Numbered from the stretch's first letter, positions 28,814 through 38,465 are shown. The stretch: 64,000 nt of DNA from Pseudomonas sp. N3-W (GCF_024970185.1 NZ_CP103965.1:4212001-4276000), one strand, 5' to 3'. The notes: generated by a model from the letters alone, not told the origin. Made by a program: numbers and translations.

Positions 28814-29965
28814 GGCGCAGACTTCGCGAGGTTTGAAGGTCATCAGCGCAATGGCCAGCAGAATCGACGCCAGAATGAACGCCGCAGCGGCAAAACCCAG
28901 ACCGCCCAGGCCCACCGAATCGATGACCCGGCCGCCGATCATGGCGCCCAGACCGATGCCGAGGTTGGCCCCGGCGATGTTCAGCGATGCGGCAAAGGCC
29001 GGTGCTTCGGGGGCTGCCTTCATCAACCGCACATGACTGACCAGGAACAATGCCGCCTGCGTCACACCCCAGATGCCCAGAGCGGCTGCCAGCCCGAGTG
29101 GCGAATGGATGTTAGGCACCAGCGCCACCATGCCGGCGATCATGAACGCACAGAACATCATCGACGCAACCAGCGGATGGCGATCCACCGCACGACCGCC
29201 CAGCGAGTTACCGATCAGGCCCACTGCGCCGAAGCCCATCAGGCACCAGCCGACCACCGTGCCGTTGAAACCGGCCAGGCGCTCAAGGATGTCTGCCAGA
29301 TAGGTGTACGCGGTAAACATGCCGCTAAACACCAGGATCGACAGCAGTACGTGACCCACCATCAGTGGGCTGCGCAGGATCTTGAACTGCGAACGGAAAC
29401 TCACCTGATGCTGGTGCAGGCTGGTTTTCGGCAGGTAGATAAACAGCAGCAAGGCCTTGGCAAACGCGATCACCGCCAGAATGCCGAAGGCAGTGCGCCA
29501 GCCAAATGCGTCGGAAATCAGCGTGCCCACTGGAATGCCGAACACCGTGGCACAAACGATGCCGAAGCCGATCTTGGCGATGGCGCGTCCGGCGTACTGC
29601 GGGCCGACAATATCGACTGCGGTTTCACTGGCCAACGCCCAGAACACCGGCAAACCCAGTGCCGGCAGCAAGCGGGCGGCGGCCATCACCCAGATGTTCG
29701 GCGCAAAGGCGGCAACGGTATTGGCCACGCCGAACATGATCAGCACGCTGATAAACAGCTTGCGCCGCTCGAACCGCGCGAAGTACGCGGTAAGGAATGG
29801 ACCGAACGCGGCGACAGTGAAGGCGAACAACGTCACCAACAGTCCCGCCTGAGGGATCGTGACTTCAAGGTCGCGAGCAATCGCCGGCAACAGGCCGACG
29901 ATGATGAATTCCGTGGTCAGCACCGTGAAACCGGCAGCCGACAACAGAAGAATGGGCAACAGCAT
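28808..29965 (-). CDS. MFS transporter (DHA1-type efflux)
   Basis: The 385-residue protein has 12 predicted helices and the opening typical of the AraJ/YdhP group: 'TEFIIVGLLPAIARDLEV'. Motif A between helices 2 and 3 reads 'AYFARFERRKLF'. Such proteins export drugs, sugars or nucleosides. The start is the ATG with GGAG 7 bp before it, rather than one further upstream. The 3' end overlaps nhaR by 6 bp. Confidence 0.85.
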   Translation of the reverse strand: MLLPILLLSAAGFTVLTTEFIIVGLLPAIARDLEVTIPQAGLLVTLFAFTVAAFGPFLTAYFARFERRKLFISVLIMFGVANTVAAFAPNIWVMAAARLLPALGLPVFWALASETAVDIVGPQYAGRAIAKIGFGIVCATVFGIPVGTLISDAFGWRTAFGILAVIAFAKALLLFIYLPKTSLHQHQVSFRSQFKILRSPLMVGHVLLSILVFSGMFTAYTYLADILERLAGFNGTVVGWCLMGFGAVGLIGNSLGGRAVDRHPLVASMMFCAFMIAGMVALVPNIHSPLGLAAALGIWGVTQAALFLVSHVRLMKAAPEAPAFAASLNIAGANLGIGLGAMIGGRVIDSVGLGGLGFAAAAFILASILLAIALMTFKPREVCAS

Positions 29966-30294
29966 GCAGAACTCCAGAAAAACGACGACACCAGTGCTTG
30001 CCCGAAGGCCCACCGGCGAGATTTGAAAATGAGGATGGTGAATCTTAACAGAGTGTTTCCGGGGCGGGTTGCACGAACCTGCCTAAATACGTTGAAACAC
30101 TTGGGTGGCAGATCGTCACAGGTCTGAAGGATCGAGACGACCCTGTGATAAAGTCCGCGCCCTGCAATTCGTACACCCTGTTCATCGGCCAGTTTCTGGC
30201 ATTGATGTCGCACGATCCCTTCGGTTCCAGCCTGTGGCCTGCCCGCTTTTTTGCTGCATGAAACCGCGCAATTAAAAAAATCAGAGATACCGTT

Positions 30295-31527
30295 ATGAGC
30301 GCTGCATCCCCTTCCCTGTTACTACGCCTGAAACGCACCAGCCTGGTCACGCAGATCATCATCGGCCTGATTGCCGGTATTGCCCTGGCCCTGTTCGCGC
30401 CTGAAGTGGCGAAGTCCACCGGGTTTATCGGCAAAGTCTTTGTCGCGGCCCTGAAAGCGGTCGCACCAATTCTGGTGTTCGTATTGGTGATGGCATCCAT
30501 TGCCAACCACAAGCACGGCCAGGAAACCCACATCAAGCCGATTCTGTTTCTGTACTTGCTGGGCACTTTTGCCGCCGCCGTGGTGGCGGTGGTCGCCAGC
30601 ATGTTGTTTCCGTCGCACCTGGTGCTGAGTACCCATGATGTTGCCGTGACCGCACCGGGCGGGATCAGCGAAGTGTTGCAAAGCCTGTTGCTGAGCGTGG
30701 TGGACAACCCGGTCAGCGCCCTGATGAACGCCAATTTCATCGGCATCCTGGCGTGGGCCATCGGCATGGGCGTTGCCATTCGCCATGCTGGCGACACCAC
30801 CCGCGAAGTGCTGGGCGACCTGTCAAACGGTGTGACCGTCATCGTGCGCCTGGTGATTCGTTTCGCGCCGCTGGGGATTTTCGGTCTGGTGGCTTCAACG
30901 CTGGCCACCTCGGGGTTCGGCGCCTTGATCGGCTACCTGCACCTGTTGGCCGTGCTGCTGGGCTGCATGTTGTTCGTGGCGCTGGTGATGAACCCGGCCA
31001 TCGTGTTCTGGAAGTTGCGGCGCAACCCGTACCCGCTGGTACTGATGTGCTTGCGCGAAAGCGGCATTACCGCGTTTTTCACCCGCAGTTCGGCGGCGAA
31101 TATTCCGGTCAACCTGGAATTGAGCAAGCGCCTGGGGCTGCATGAAGACACATACTCGGTGTCGATTCCGCTCGGTGCCACCATCAACATGGCCGGTGCG
31201 GCGATCACCATTACCGTACTGAGCCTGGCTGCCGTGCACACATTGGGCATCGCCGTGGACATTGCGACCGCGATTCTGCTCAGCGTAGTTGCAGCGATCT
31301 GCGCCTGTGGCGCTTCGGGTGTGGCCGGTGGTTCGCTGCTGCTGATTCCACTGGCGTGCAGCCTGTTCGGCATTCCAAGCGAAATCGCCATGCAGGTGGT
31401 CGCGGTCGGTTTCATCATCGGTGTGTTGCAGGACTCGGCGGAAACCGCGCTGAACTCCTCCACCGACGTGCTGTTCACCGCTGCTGCTTGCCTGGGTGAA
31501 GACGAGAAAGCGCAGCGTCTGGCATAG
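30295..31527 (+). CDS. sstT: Serine/threonine:Na+ symporter
   Basis: The 410-residue protein is close to E. coli SstT in length and motifs: '[22 protein letters not shown]' at the start, '[20 protein letters not shown]', '[20 protein letters not shown]' and '[22 protein letters not shown]' near the end. It takes up serine and threonine with sodium, through a dicarboxylate/amino acid:cation symporter fold. It stands alone and ends at a strong terminator. Confidence 0.94.
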   Translation: MSAASPSLLLRLKRTSLVTQIIIGLIAGIALALFAPEVAKSTGFIGKVFVAALKAVAPILVFVLVMASIANHKHGQETHIKPILFLYLLGTFAAAVVAVVASMLFPSHLVLSTHDVAVTAPGGISEVLQSLLLSVVDNPVSALMNANFIGILAWAIGMGVAIRHAGDTTREVLGDLSNGVTVIVRLVIRFAPLGIFGLVASTLATSGFGALIGYLHLLAVLLGCMLFVALVMNPAIVFWKLRRNPYPLVLMCLRESGITAFFTRSSAANIPVNLELSKRLGLHEDTYSVSIPLGATINMAGAAITITVLSLAAVHTLGIAVDIATAILLSVVAAICACGASGVAGGSLLLIPLACSLFGIPSEIAMQVVAVGFIIGVLQDSAETALNSSTDVLFTAAACLGEDEKAQRLA

Positions 31528-31551
31528 CGATCTTTGACTTTTCATTGATAC

Positions 31552-31592
31552 AAAAAAGCCCGCCAAGGCGCGAACCTTGGCGGGCTTTTTTG
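31552..31592. terminator. Bidirectional terminator after sstT
   Basis: AAAAAAGCCCGCCAAGG...CCTTGGCGGGCTTTTTT is a long perfect stem with A and T runs on both sides. It serves sstT and the convergent DUF1993 gene. Confidence 0.92.
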
Positions 31593-31602
31593 CAGGCGGG
31601 GT

Positions 31603-32112
31603 TTAGAACGCGCCCATGTAATCGCGCTTGCCCACTTCAACACCGTTGTGACGCAGCAGTGCATAGGTGGTGGTGACGTGGAAGAAGAACTGCGGCAGAC
31701 CGTAGCTCAGCAGGTAAGCCTGGCCGGTGAAGCGCTTCTCTTTCGGCGTGCCCGGACGGGTGACGATTTCGATGCCTTCCTTGCCGTCGATCTGTTCAGG
31801 CTTGATCTCGCCGATGAACGCCAGGACCTTGCTCAGCAGCGCTTGCAGCTCGGCGAAAGTGGTTTCAGTGTCTTCGTACTTCGGCACTTCGATCTCGGCC
31901 AGACGCGAGGAAACGCCCTTGGCGAAGTCGACGGCGATCTGCACCTGACGCACCAGCGGGAACATGTCCGGGTACAGACGGGCTTGCAGGAATGCGTTCG
32001 GGTCGATGTTTTTCGCGGTGGCGTGGGCTTCAGCCTTGTTCAGAACGTCGCTCAGGGCGCCGAGCATTTGTTTGAAGACCGGAACGGAGGCGGCGTACAG
32101 GGAAATGGTCAT
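31603..32112 (-). CDS. DUF1993 family protein
   Basis: The 169-residue protein 'MTISLYAASVPVFKQMLGALS' matches the DUF1993 family, which is related in fold to DinB-like four-helix bundles. Conserved stretches include 'ARLYPDMFPLVRQVQIA' and 'LPQFFFHVTTTYALLRHNGVEVGK'. The function is unknown. It shares a bidirectional terminator with sstT. Confidence 0.85.
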   Translation of the reverse strand: MTISLYAASVPVFKQMLGALSDVLNKAEAHATAKNIDPNAFLQARLYPDMFPLVRQVQIAVDFAKGVSSRLAEIEVPKYEDTETTFAELQALLSKVLAFIGEIKPEQIDGKEGIEIVTRPGTPKEKRFTGQAYLLSYGLPQFFFHVTTTYALLRHNGVEVGKRDYMGAF

Positions 32113-32249
32113 GGCAATCTCATGTGATGGCAGGGAAACGTCGGTCGATTATAGCCACGCACGCCCCATCTGCGGCTTGTCTTTTATCTGGCAAGGATTA
32201 GGCTAGGCGCCTTCGACTGCATGCTTTGACAGCAAAGGGACAAGCGCGA

Positions 32250-32897
32250 ATGAGCACCGAGCAAGAAACACCCATCGACGAACCGCGCCTCAACAGCACG
32301 GAAATCCGCATTCTGGGTTCGCTGATCGAGAAACAGGCCACCAGCCCGGAAACCTATCCGTTGACCCTTAATGCGCTGGTGATTGCGTGCAATCAGAAAA
32401 CCAGCCGCGAACCGGTGATGAACCTGACCCAAGGCCAGGTCGGCCAGAGCCTGCGCGCCCTCGAAGGGCGTGGTTTTACCAAACTGGTGATGGGCAGCCG
32501 TGCCGATCGCTGGGAACACAAGATAGACAAGGCTCTGGAGCTGGTGCCGGCGCAGGTGATCCTGGCCGGGCTGCTGTTTCTGCGCGGCCCGCAAACGGTC
32601 AATGAATTGCTGACCCGCAGCGGGCGCATGCATGAGTTCGAAGACGCCGAGCAGGTGGTGCATCAACTGGAGCGCCTGATTGCCCGTGGGCTGGCGCTGT
32701 TGATCCCGCGTCAGGCCGGTCAGCGTGAAGACCGCTACATGCACGCGCTGGGCGATCCGGCGGACATCGAGGCGATCCTGGCAGCCCGGCAGAACCCGGT
32801 GGAGCGTGGCGCCGGCAGCGGCATTTCGGTGGAGCGGATCGAAGAGCTTGAAGCGCGAATTGCGGCGCTGGAAGAGCGGCTGGCACGGCTCGAATAA
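32250..32897 (+). CDS. yceH: YceH family protein (UPF0502/DUF480)
   Basis: At 215 residues it has the same length as E. coli YceH. It carries two winged-helix repeats: '[29 protein letters not shown]' and '[20 protein letters not shown]', followed by a short C-terminal coiled coil ([18 protein letters not shown]). The family is uncharacterised, with effects on motility and biofilm reported for some members. The ATG with AAAGGGA upstream is used in preference to an in-frame ATG 24 bp earlier. Confidence 0.9.
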   Translation: MSTEQETPIDEPRLNSTEIRILGSLIEKQATSPETYPLTLNALVIACNQKTSREPVMNLTQGQVGQSLRALEGRGFTKLVMGSRADRWEHKIDKALELVPAQVILAGLLFLRGPQTVNELLTRSGRMHEFEDAEQVVHQLERLIARGLALLIPRQAGQREDRYMHALGDPADIEAILAARQNPVERGAGSGISVERIEELEARIAALEERLARLE

Positions 32898-32916
32898 CCC
32901 TGTAACACCTGCCCCC

Positions 32917-33005
32917 TGTGGGAGCGGGCTTGCCCGCGATCGCGTTCGTTCAGGCACATCAATGCTGAATGGGCCGCCGCCTTCGCGGGCAAGCCCGCTC
33001 CCACA
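32917..33005. repeat. REPIN
   Basis: A left arm TGTGGGAGCGGGCTTGCCCGCG and a matching inverted right arm ending CGCTCCCACA, between yceH and the convergent cupin gene. The hairpin arms are GGGC-type. Confidence 0.85.
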
Positions 33006-33035
33006 GGGGTCTGTGTTGATCACAGGATTGGGCGG

Positions 33036-33554
33036 TTACTCCCCGTCCCAATAATCAACCCCGTCCCCCGGCCTGGCCACCGCCACAAACCCCGAGGCAT
33101 TGCCCTTGGCATCCACCTTGAAGTCATCCATCACCGCGTACTTGCCCGAATCCGGGTACTCGCAAATCTCCGGCGATTGTTGGGTGCTGACCGCCAGGTA
33201 ACGCAATTCGCCGTTGCTGGTATTGATGATCTGATGCGCCGCTTCCGGGCCACCTGGCGGGCAGGCGATCACGTCACCGGCACGAATGGGAAAACGCTCG
33301 GCACCCAAACGAACCTCGCCTTCCCCGGCGACGATGTAAAACATCTCCTCGTTGACGCGATGACTGTGAAACGGGCTGCCACGCATGCCCGGCTCCAGCG
33401 CGTACAAGCGATAACCGAGCTTCTGCGCGCCCAGTTGCTGGCCGATGCGGGACATGCGCTGCTGATAGCGACCGGCAGCCTCACCGGTGGGGGCAAAGGC
33501 CTCAGGCAACGGGCCGAGTTCGGCCTGGTCCAGATTGAGAATGGCGGGATGCAT
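33036..33554 (-). CDS. Cupin-domain protein
   Basis: The 172-residue protein has both cupin motifs: 'GSPFHSHRVNEEMFYIVAGEG' (H-x-H-x4-E) near residues 60-80 and 'GDVIACPPGGPEAAHQI' near 93-109, giving a metal site of three histidines and one glutamate. Cupins of this type include isomerases and dioxygenases; the substrate is not evident. GAGG 7 bp before the ATG supports the start. Confidence 0.85.
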   Translation of the reverse strand: MHPAILNLDQAELGPLPEAFAPTGEAAGRYQQRMSRIGQQLGAQKLGYRLYALEPGMRGSPFHSHRVNEEMFYIVAGEGEVRLGAERFPIRAGDVIACPPGGPEAAHQIINTSNGELRYLAVSTQQSPEICEYPDSGKYAVMDDFKVDAKGNASGFVAVARPGDGVDYWDGE

Positions 33555-33620
33555 GGGAAACCTCGGTCATTGTGTTTGTTGTGTGGACCATCCTAGATCA
33601 CATGGAAGACCGAGTCGCGG

Positions 33621-33706
33621 CCTTCGCGAGCAGGCTCGTTCCCACAAGTGACCGAGCCCTTTCTGAGGAATGCGATCAAATGTGGGAGCGAGCCTGCTCG
33701 CAAAGG
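33621..33706. repeat. REP pair in outward orientation
   Basis: Here the order is reversed: the inverted arm (CGCGAGCAGGCTCGTTCCCACA) comes first and the forward arm (TGTGGGAGCGAGCCTGCTCG) second, so the arms point outward. The arrangement differs from the standard REPIN elsewhere in the window. Confidence 0.7.
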
Positions 33707-33737
33707 GGGCATCACCGCCAATCAATAAACCACGGGG

Positions 33738-34556
33738 TCAACTACGAGCAAACGCCACCGCCGCCTGAAACTGCTCCTCGGTCGGCCGCACCCCGGTATA
33801 AAGCACAAACTGCTCCAGCGCCTGGATCGCAATCACCTCCAGCCCGGTAATCACCCGCTTGCCTTCAGCCCGTCCACGCACGATCAACGGTGTTTCCGAG
33901 GGGATCGCCACCACATCGAATACCGTCTGCGCCGCCACGATGGCCTCAGCTTCAAATGCCAGTTGATCCGCTTCAGGGCCGCCGGTCATGCCGATGGGCG
34001 TCACGTTGATCAGCATCTGCGGACGCAGCGGCCCCAGCTCCGCTTGCCATTCATACCCCAGCGACTCGGCCAGCGCACGGCCAGCACGTTCGTTACGGGC
34101 CACGATCACGCCGTGTTTGTAGCCGCCATCACGCAAGGCACTGGCCACCGCCTTGGCCATGCCGCCACTGCCGCGCAGGGCAAAGCTCGAGTCCTTGGGC
34201 ACCTGATGGGTTTCCAGCAACTGGGCGATGGCGATGTAATCGGTGTTGTACGCCTTCAGATGCCCGTCGGTGTTGACGATGGTGTTGATCGACTGAATGG
34301 CCGCCGCCGACGGATCAAGCTCATCAACCAGCGCAATACAGTCTTCCTTGAACGGCATCGACACGCCGCAGCCACGAATGCCCAACGCACGAATGCCGCC
34401 GACGGCGCCGGTCAGGTCCTGGCTGCTGAAGGCTTTGTAATAAAAATTCAGGCCCAGTTGTTCATACAGATGATTGTGAAATCGCAGCCCGAAGTTGCCG
34501 GGGCGCCCAGACAGCGACATGCATAGCCGGGTGTCTTTGTTGGGGTTCATCTGCAT
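33738..34556 (-). CDS. Shikimate dehydrogenase-like protein (AroE paralogue)
   Basis: The 272-residue protein has the AroE fold signature: a catalytic lysine in 'GVSMPFKEDCIAL', 'NTIVNTDGHLKAYNTDY' (NTD motif), nucleotide-binding 'GSGGMAKAVASAL' and 'INVTPIGMTGG'. The N-terminal substrate motif reads 'CMSLSGRPGNFGLRFHNH' rather than the usual SLSPxxHN, so its substrate may not be shikimate. GGAG before the ATG at 34556 supports this start over one 45 bp upstream. It is not near other aromatic amino acid genes. Confidence 0.8.
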   Translation of the reverse strand: MQMNPNKDTRLCMSLSGRPGNFGLRFHNHLYEQLGLNFYYKAFSSQDLTGAVGGIRALGIRGCGVSMPFKEDCIALVDELDPSAAAIQSINTIVNTDGHLKAYNTDYIAIAQLLETHQVPKDSSFALRGSGGMAKAVASALRDGGYKHGVIVARNERAGRALAESLGYEWQAELGPLRPQMLINVTPIGMTGGPEADQLAFEAEAIVAAQTVFDVVAIPSETPLIVRGRAEGKRVITGLEVIAIQALEQFVLYTGVRPTEEQFQAAVAFARS

Positions 34557-34802
34557 CGCAATCTCCTTCAGTGGCACTTTCAGATAGACGGGATTAGCCA
34601 TGGCCCCCGTTCTGTTCGATCATAGCGAGGTGTCTGCGCCCGGTATCTGGGGGGCAGTAAAGAAGCCGGTACAGACCTTACACAAACTTTACCTAATGGC
34701 TGTGCTGATTTTCAAAAAGACGCTGTCTTAGAAGTATCCCCGCGATAATCCTTGGGTCTATTTGCAGATTCAAGCGCTGGGTCGAATTAACGAGGAATTA
34801 TC

Positions 34803-35135
34803 ATGATCCGTAAACTTCCTGTCTTAGCTTTGCTGATCGGTGCATTGGCTGTCGCCGGACAGGCGCAAGCCGGTGGTTACTATTATGGCCATGGCCACGG
34901 CGGCTGCTGCTGGGGCGGCGGTCACGGAGGCTGGGTAGGACCGGCTGCTGTCGGTGCAGTTCTGGGCGCCGTGGTAGCAGGTTCGGTGATGTCCGGACCG
35001 CGCACGGTTTACGTACAGCAACCGGTCTACGTCCAACCGCAGCCGGTCTATGCACCGCCACCGGTCTACTACCAGCCACCCCCTCAACCGGTTTACGTAC
35101 AGCCACAGGGCTACTACGTTCAACCTCGCTACTGA
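34803..35135 (+). CDS. Exported Gly/His-rich protein with VYVQP repeats
   Basis: The 110-residue protein has a signal peptide (MIRKLPVLALLIGALAVAGQAQA, about 23 residues), a 'GHGHGGCCWGGGHGGW' segment that could bind metal, a glycine-zipper-like hydrophobic stretch (AAVGAVLGAVVAGSVM), and a tail of PVYVQP/PVYYQP repeats. It is probably an envelope protein. No family function is recognised. It is followed by a terminator. Confidence 0.7.
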   Translation: MIRKLPVLALLIGALAVAGQAQAGGYYYGHGHGGCCWGGGHGGWVGPAAVGAVLGAVVAGSVMSGPRTVYVQQPVYVQPQPVYAPPPVYYQPPPQPVYVQPQGYYVQPRY

Positions 35136-35170
35136 GGTCCACGGCTGTAAAGTTCTGGCTGTCGATGAAA

Positions 35171-35200
35171 CAGGCTCCGCCGCAAGGCGGGGCCTGTTTT
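35171..35200 (+). terminator. Terminator after the Gly/His-rich gene
   Basis: CAGGCTCCGCC-GCAA-GGCGGGGCCTG followed by TTTTCG, 35 bp past the stop codon. Confidence 0.85.
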
Positions 35201-35323
35201 CGTTCAGGTGTCTGAATAAATCTCTTCCGGGTCGCTGTCAGGACAGTGCCTGCGACTAGAATCGGCATGATTGACATAAGCCCTTCCTTCCGCTTGAAGA
35301 AAACGGTCATATTTATGTCATGT

Positions 35324-35345
35324 CAGGCCCCCAAGCTTGGGCCTG
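35324..35345 (+). promoter_or_regulatory. Leader hairpin before the 64-residue protein gene
   Basis: CAGGCCC/GGGCCTG with an 8-nt loop lies 38 bp before the start codon. No T-run follows, so it is not a terminator; it may affect translation or stability. Confidence 0.45.
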
Positions 35346-35383
35346 TCCGTAAACAACAGGTTGATAACAACAAGGACGACCTC

Positions 35384-35578
35384 ATGCCCACACAAAATCC
35401 GCACCGCAATGTCGGTTTGTGCACCTCCAGCAAGGTGTACAACGCCCTGACCGAACTCAAGCACCTGGAAGGCCATCGCAGCGCCAAGTTTCTCTCGCTG
35501 CTGGCGGAAAACCTGGTCCGCAAGGGATTGCTCAACGAGCAGGAAGTGGTCCACATGCTCGACCTGGTCGTGGACTGA
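35384..35578 (+). CDS. Small helical protein, 64 residues
   Basis: The protein (MPTQNPHRNVGLCTSSKVYN) has two amphipathic helices, 'VYNALTELKHLEGHRSAKFLSLLAENLVRKGL' being the longer in character, and ends 'MLDLVVD'. AAGGA 8 bp before the ATG favours this start over in-frame starts up to 138 bp upstream. No function is recognised. Confidence 0.6.
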   Translation: MPTQNPHRNVGLCTSSKVYNALTELKHLEGHRSAKFLSLLAENLVRKGLLNEQEVVHMLDLVVD

Positions 35579-35678
35579 GCACCAGACTCGCCGGCATCAA
35601 TGTCCACTATCGAGCGCGTTGATTGTCCGTAGAACCGTTTGCTCCGTAAGGTAGCTCCATAGATCACTGGAGGTCCTT

Positions 35679-35891
35679 ATGTCTCAGGTTCAAATCATGT
35701 CCGTTGTCGGCAGCGCCGTTCCCGCACCGCTCAGAGAGCTAGGATTGCTCGCCTGTTGGTATCTGGTGCAGGATGGCGAACCGGTCAGCGGACCGCTCAC
35801 CTCATTGCCGGCGGCCCAGGCATTGTCGAACATCTCGATGCCTGCTGGTTGCCTGCCTAAGGCAACTGAACCTTCGGCTTGGTTTCGATGA
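35679..35891 (+). CDS. Small protein, 70 residues
   Basis: The protein (MSQVQIMSVVGSAVPAPLRE) has no clear membrane helix. GGAGG 5 bp before the ATG is a very good ribosome site. Its last 35 bp overlap the 3' end of the opposite-strand AI-2E family gene. No function is recognised. Confidence 0.55.
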   Translation: MSQVQIMSVVGSAVPAPLRELGLLACWYLVQDGEPVSGPLTSLPAAQALSNISMPAGCLPKATEPSAWFR

Positions 35892-36918
35892 AAATCGCCC
35901 AGCTCGACATGAAAAGCGCAGCGATCAACGGCCCGATCACAAAGCCGTTCAGGCCAAAAATCGCCATCCCGCCCAGGGTCGAGATCAGGATCAGGTAATC
36001 GGGCATGCGCGTGTCCTTGCCCACCAGGATCGGTCGCAGCAGGTTGTCCACCAGGCCGATCACCAACACCCCGAACGTCGCCAGCACCACGCCTTGCCAG
36101 ATGGCCCCACTGAGCAGGAAGTACATCGCCACCGGCGCCCAGACGATGCCCGCCCCCACCGCTGGCAACAGCGACAGAAACGCCATCAGCACCGCCCAGA
36201 GCAATGCACTGGGGATGTCCAGGAACCAGAAAATCAAACCGCCCAAAGCCCCTTGCGTGATCGCCACCAGCAGGTTGCCTTTGACGGTGGCACGCACCAC
36301 GCGGTTGAACTTGAGCTGCAAACGGCGCTTCTGGTGTTCCTGCAACGGCACGGCGGTGCGGATCTTGCGCGCCAGCTCGGCGCCATCGCGCAGAAAAAAG
36401 AACAACAGGTACAACATGATGAAAAAACTCACCACGAATTCGAAGGTGCCCTGGCCAAAACTGACTGCCTGGGTCGCGAAAAACTGACTGCCCTGCATCG
36501 CCCCTTTGACGATTTTCTCCTGCAGCCCGTGCAACTCACCCACACCGAAACGATCGAGCAAATGCTGGAAGTACGGCGGCAAACCGTGCTTGAACTGCGC
36601 CACATACCCCGCTATGTCCAGCTCCCCACTGTCGATGCTCTTGTACAGCGATGCGCCTTCCTGAACCAGCAGGAGACTGAGGATGATCACCGGCAAAATC
36701 GCGATCACCACGCAGATGCCCAAGGTGCACAAGGAGGTCAGGTTGCGCCGCCAGCCAAACCTCAATTGCAGCCGGCGCTGCATAGGCGCAAAGACTATGC
36801 CCAGGATCACCGCCCAGAACACAGCGCCGTAGAACGGCAGCAGGATCCAGATAAAGGCCAGCGTCACCGCCACCAGCAACACCAGCAGCGATTTGTCTTG
36901 TAGCGTCGTTTCGTTCAT
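35857..36918 (-). CDS. AI-2E family transporter (YdiK/PerM type)
   Basis: The 353-residue protein has about eight membrane helices in the family layout: two at the start, an extracytoplasmic loop with 'HLLDRFGVGELHGLQEKI', and a C-terminal cluster with 'GALGGLIFWFLDIPSALLWAVLMAFLSLLPAVGA'. The family is named for autoinducer-2 export, but members also act as permeases for other molecules and in Na+/H+ exchange; no substrate can be assigned. An ATG six bases after a TTG is used as start. Confidence 0.85.
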   Translation of the reverse strand: MNETTLQDKSLLVLLVAVTLAFIWILLPFYGAVFWAVILGIVFAPMQRRLQLRFGWRRNLTSLCTLGICVVIAILPVIILSLLLVQEGASLYKSIDSGELDIAGYVAQFKHGLPPYFQHLLDRFGVGELHGLQEKIVKGAMQGSQFFATQAVSFGQGTFEFVVSFFIMLYLLFFFLRDGAELARKIRTAVPLQEHQKRRLQLKFNRVVRATVKGNLLVAITQGALGGLIFWFLDIPSALLWAVLMAFLSLLPAVGAGIVWAPVAMYFLLSGAIWQGVVLATFGVLVIGLVDNLLRPILVGKDTRMPDYLILISTLGGMAIFGLNGFVIGPLIAALFMSSWAIFIETKPKVQLP

Positions 36919-37080
36919 GTCCAATCCATATCAGTCCGTACCGGCACTTGCTCGCACCGTGATGCTTAGTCCACCACGGGCCGCCCGAGTGCCATCCGTT
37001 TGTGCATCAAGCATAGATCCAGATCAATAAAGCCCACGGGCAAGCGCCTATCCTGTGCCGCTTTTGCGATCGATACTGCC

Positions 37081-38406
37081 ATGACCCTCGCGACACCCGA
37101 ACTGCTCGCCCCCGCCGGCACCCTGAAAAACATGCGTTACGCCTTCGCCTACGGCGCCGATGCGGTGTACGCCGGCCAGCCGCGCTACAGCCTGCGGGTG
37201 CGCAACAACGAATTCGATCACGCCAATCTCGCCCTCGGCATCCAGGAAGCACAAACCCAGGGCAAGCGCTTCTACGTGGTGGTGAACATCGCGCCGCACA
37301 ACGCCAAACTCAAAACCTTTCTCAAAGACCTGGCACCGGTGATCGCCATGGCGCCGGACGCGTTGATCATGTCCGATCCCGGCTTGATCATGCTGGTGCG
37401 CCGGCACTTCCCGCAGATGCCGATTCACCTGTCGGTGCAGGCCAACACGGTGAACTGGGCAAGTGTCGAGTTCTGGCAGCAGCAGGGTTTGAGCCGGATC
37501 ATCCTGTCCCGGGAATTGTCACTGGAAGAAATCGCCGAGATTCGTCAGCAAGTGCCGGCGATGGAGCTGGAAGTGTTTGTCCATGGCGCCTTGTGCATGG
37601 CCTACTCCGGCCGCTGCCTGCTCTCGGGCTACATGAACAAGCGCGACGCCAATCAGGGCAGTTGCACCAATGCCTGCCGTTGGAAATACTCGGCGCAGGC
37701 GGCCACTGAAAACCAGCTCGGCGAGATCGTCCAGCAGTACTCACCCGAGCCGACCCTGGGCATCGGCGCGCCCACCGATCAGGTGTTCCTGCTACAGGAA
37801 GCCAATCGCCCGGACGAACTGATGCCGGCTTTCGAAGACGAACACGGCACTTACATCATGAACGCCAAGGACCTGCGCGCCGTGCAGCACGTCGAGCGCC
37901 TGACGCAGATGGGCGTGCATTCGCTGAAAATCGAAGGCCGCACCAAATCGCACTTCTATTGCGCCCGCACCACGCAGGTGTACCGTCGGGCGATTGATGA
38001 TGCCGTCGCCGGTCGCGCGTTCGACCGCAGCTTGATGAACGACCTGGAATCGCTGGCCCAGCGTGGTTACACCGAGGGCTTTCTGCGTCGACATGTGCAT
38101 GACGAGTATCAGAATTACCAGAACGGCAGCTCGGTGTCAGAGCGTCAGCAGTTTGTCGGCGAACTGACGGGCGAGCGCCGGGACCGGCTAGCCGAAGTGA
38201 AGGTGAAAAATCGTTTTGGCCTGGGCGATCACCTTGAATTGATGACGCCCAAGGGCAACTTCCATTTTGATCTGCACCAGATGCAGAACGCCAAGGGCGA
38301 GCCGGTCGACGTGGCGCCGGGGGACGGGCATACCGTGTACGTGCCGATCCCGGATGCGGTGGATTTGCGCTTTGGGTTGTTGATGCGCGATATCAACGCC
38401 ACCTGA
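37081..38406 (+). CDS. trhP: U32-family protein YegQ/TrhP (tRNA 5-hydroxyuridine synthesis)
   Basis: The 441-residue protein has the U32 'peptidase' signature 'ELEVFVHGALCMAYSGRCLL' with the cysteines of a likely iron-sulfur site ('GSCTNACRW'), and the opening 'PELLAPAGTLKNMRYAFAYGADAVYAG'. YegQ/TrhP makes 5-hydroxyuridine at wobble position 34 of certain tRNAs, with a prephenate-derived route; it is not thought to be a protease. The ATG coding MTLATPELLAPAG is taken as start, since upstream in-frame sequence is not conserved in the family. Confidence 0.9.
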   Translation: MTLATPELLAPAGTLKNMRYAFAYGADAVYAGQPRYSLRVRNNEFDHANLALGIQEAQTQGKRFYVVVNIAPHNAKLKTFLKDLAPVIAMAPDALIMSDPGLIMLVRRHFPQMPIHLSVQANTVNWASVEFWQQQGLSRIILSRELSLEEIAEIRQQVPAMELEVFVHGALCMAYSGRCLLSGYMNKRDANQGSCTNACRWKYSAQAATENQLGEIVQQYSPEPTLGIGAPTDQVFLLQEANRPDELMPAFEDEHGTYIMNAKDLRAVQHVERLTQMGVHSLKIEGRTKSHFYCARTTQVYRRAIDDAVAGRAFDRSLMNDLESLAQRGYTEGFLRRHVHDEYQNYQNGSSVSERQQFVGELTGERRDRLAEVKVKNRFGLGDHLELMTPKGNFHFDLHQMQNAKGEPVDVAPGDGHTVYVPIPDAVDLRFGLLMRDINAT

Positions 38407-38465
38407 GGCATCCCCAAAAAAACCTGTGATCCCCTGTGGGATGTTCGGTGTTCAGGCGATCTGGA

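Noticed and set aside
29033..30127. A 364-residue open frame on the plus strand
   Set aside because: It is antisense to the MFS gene and rich in Q, H and R, the pattern of a shadow frame.
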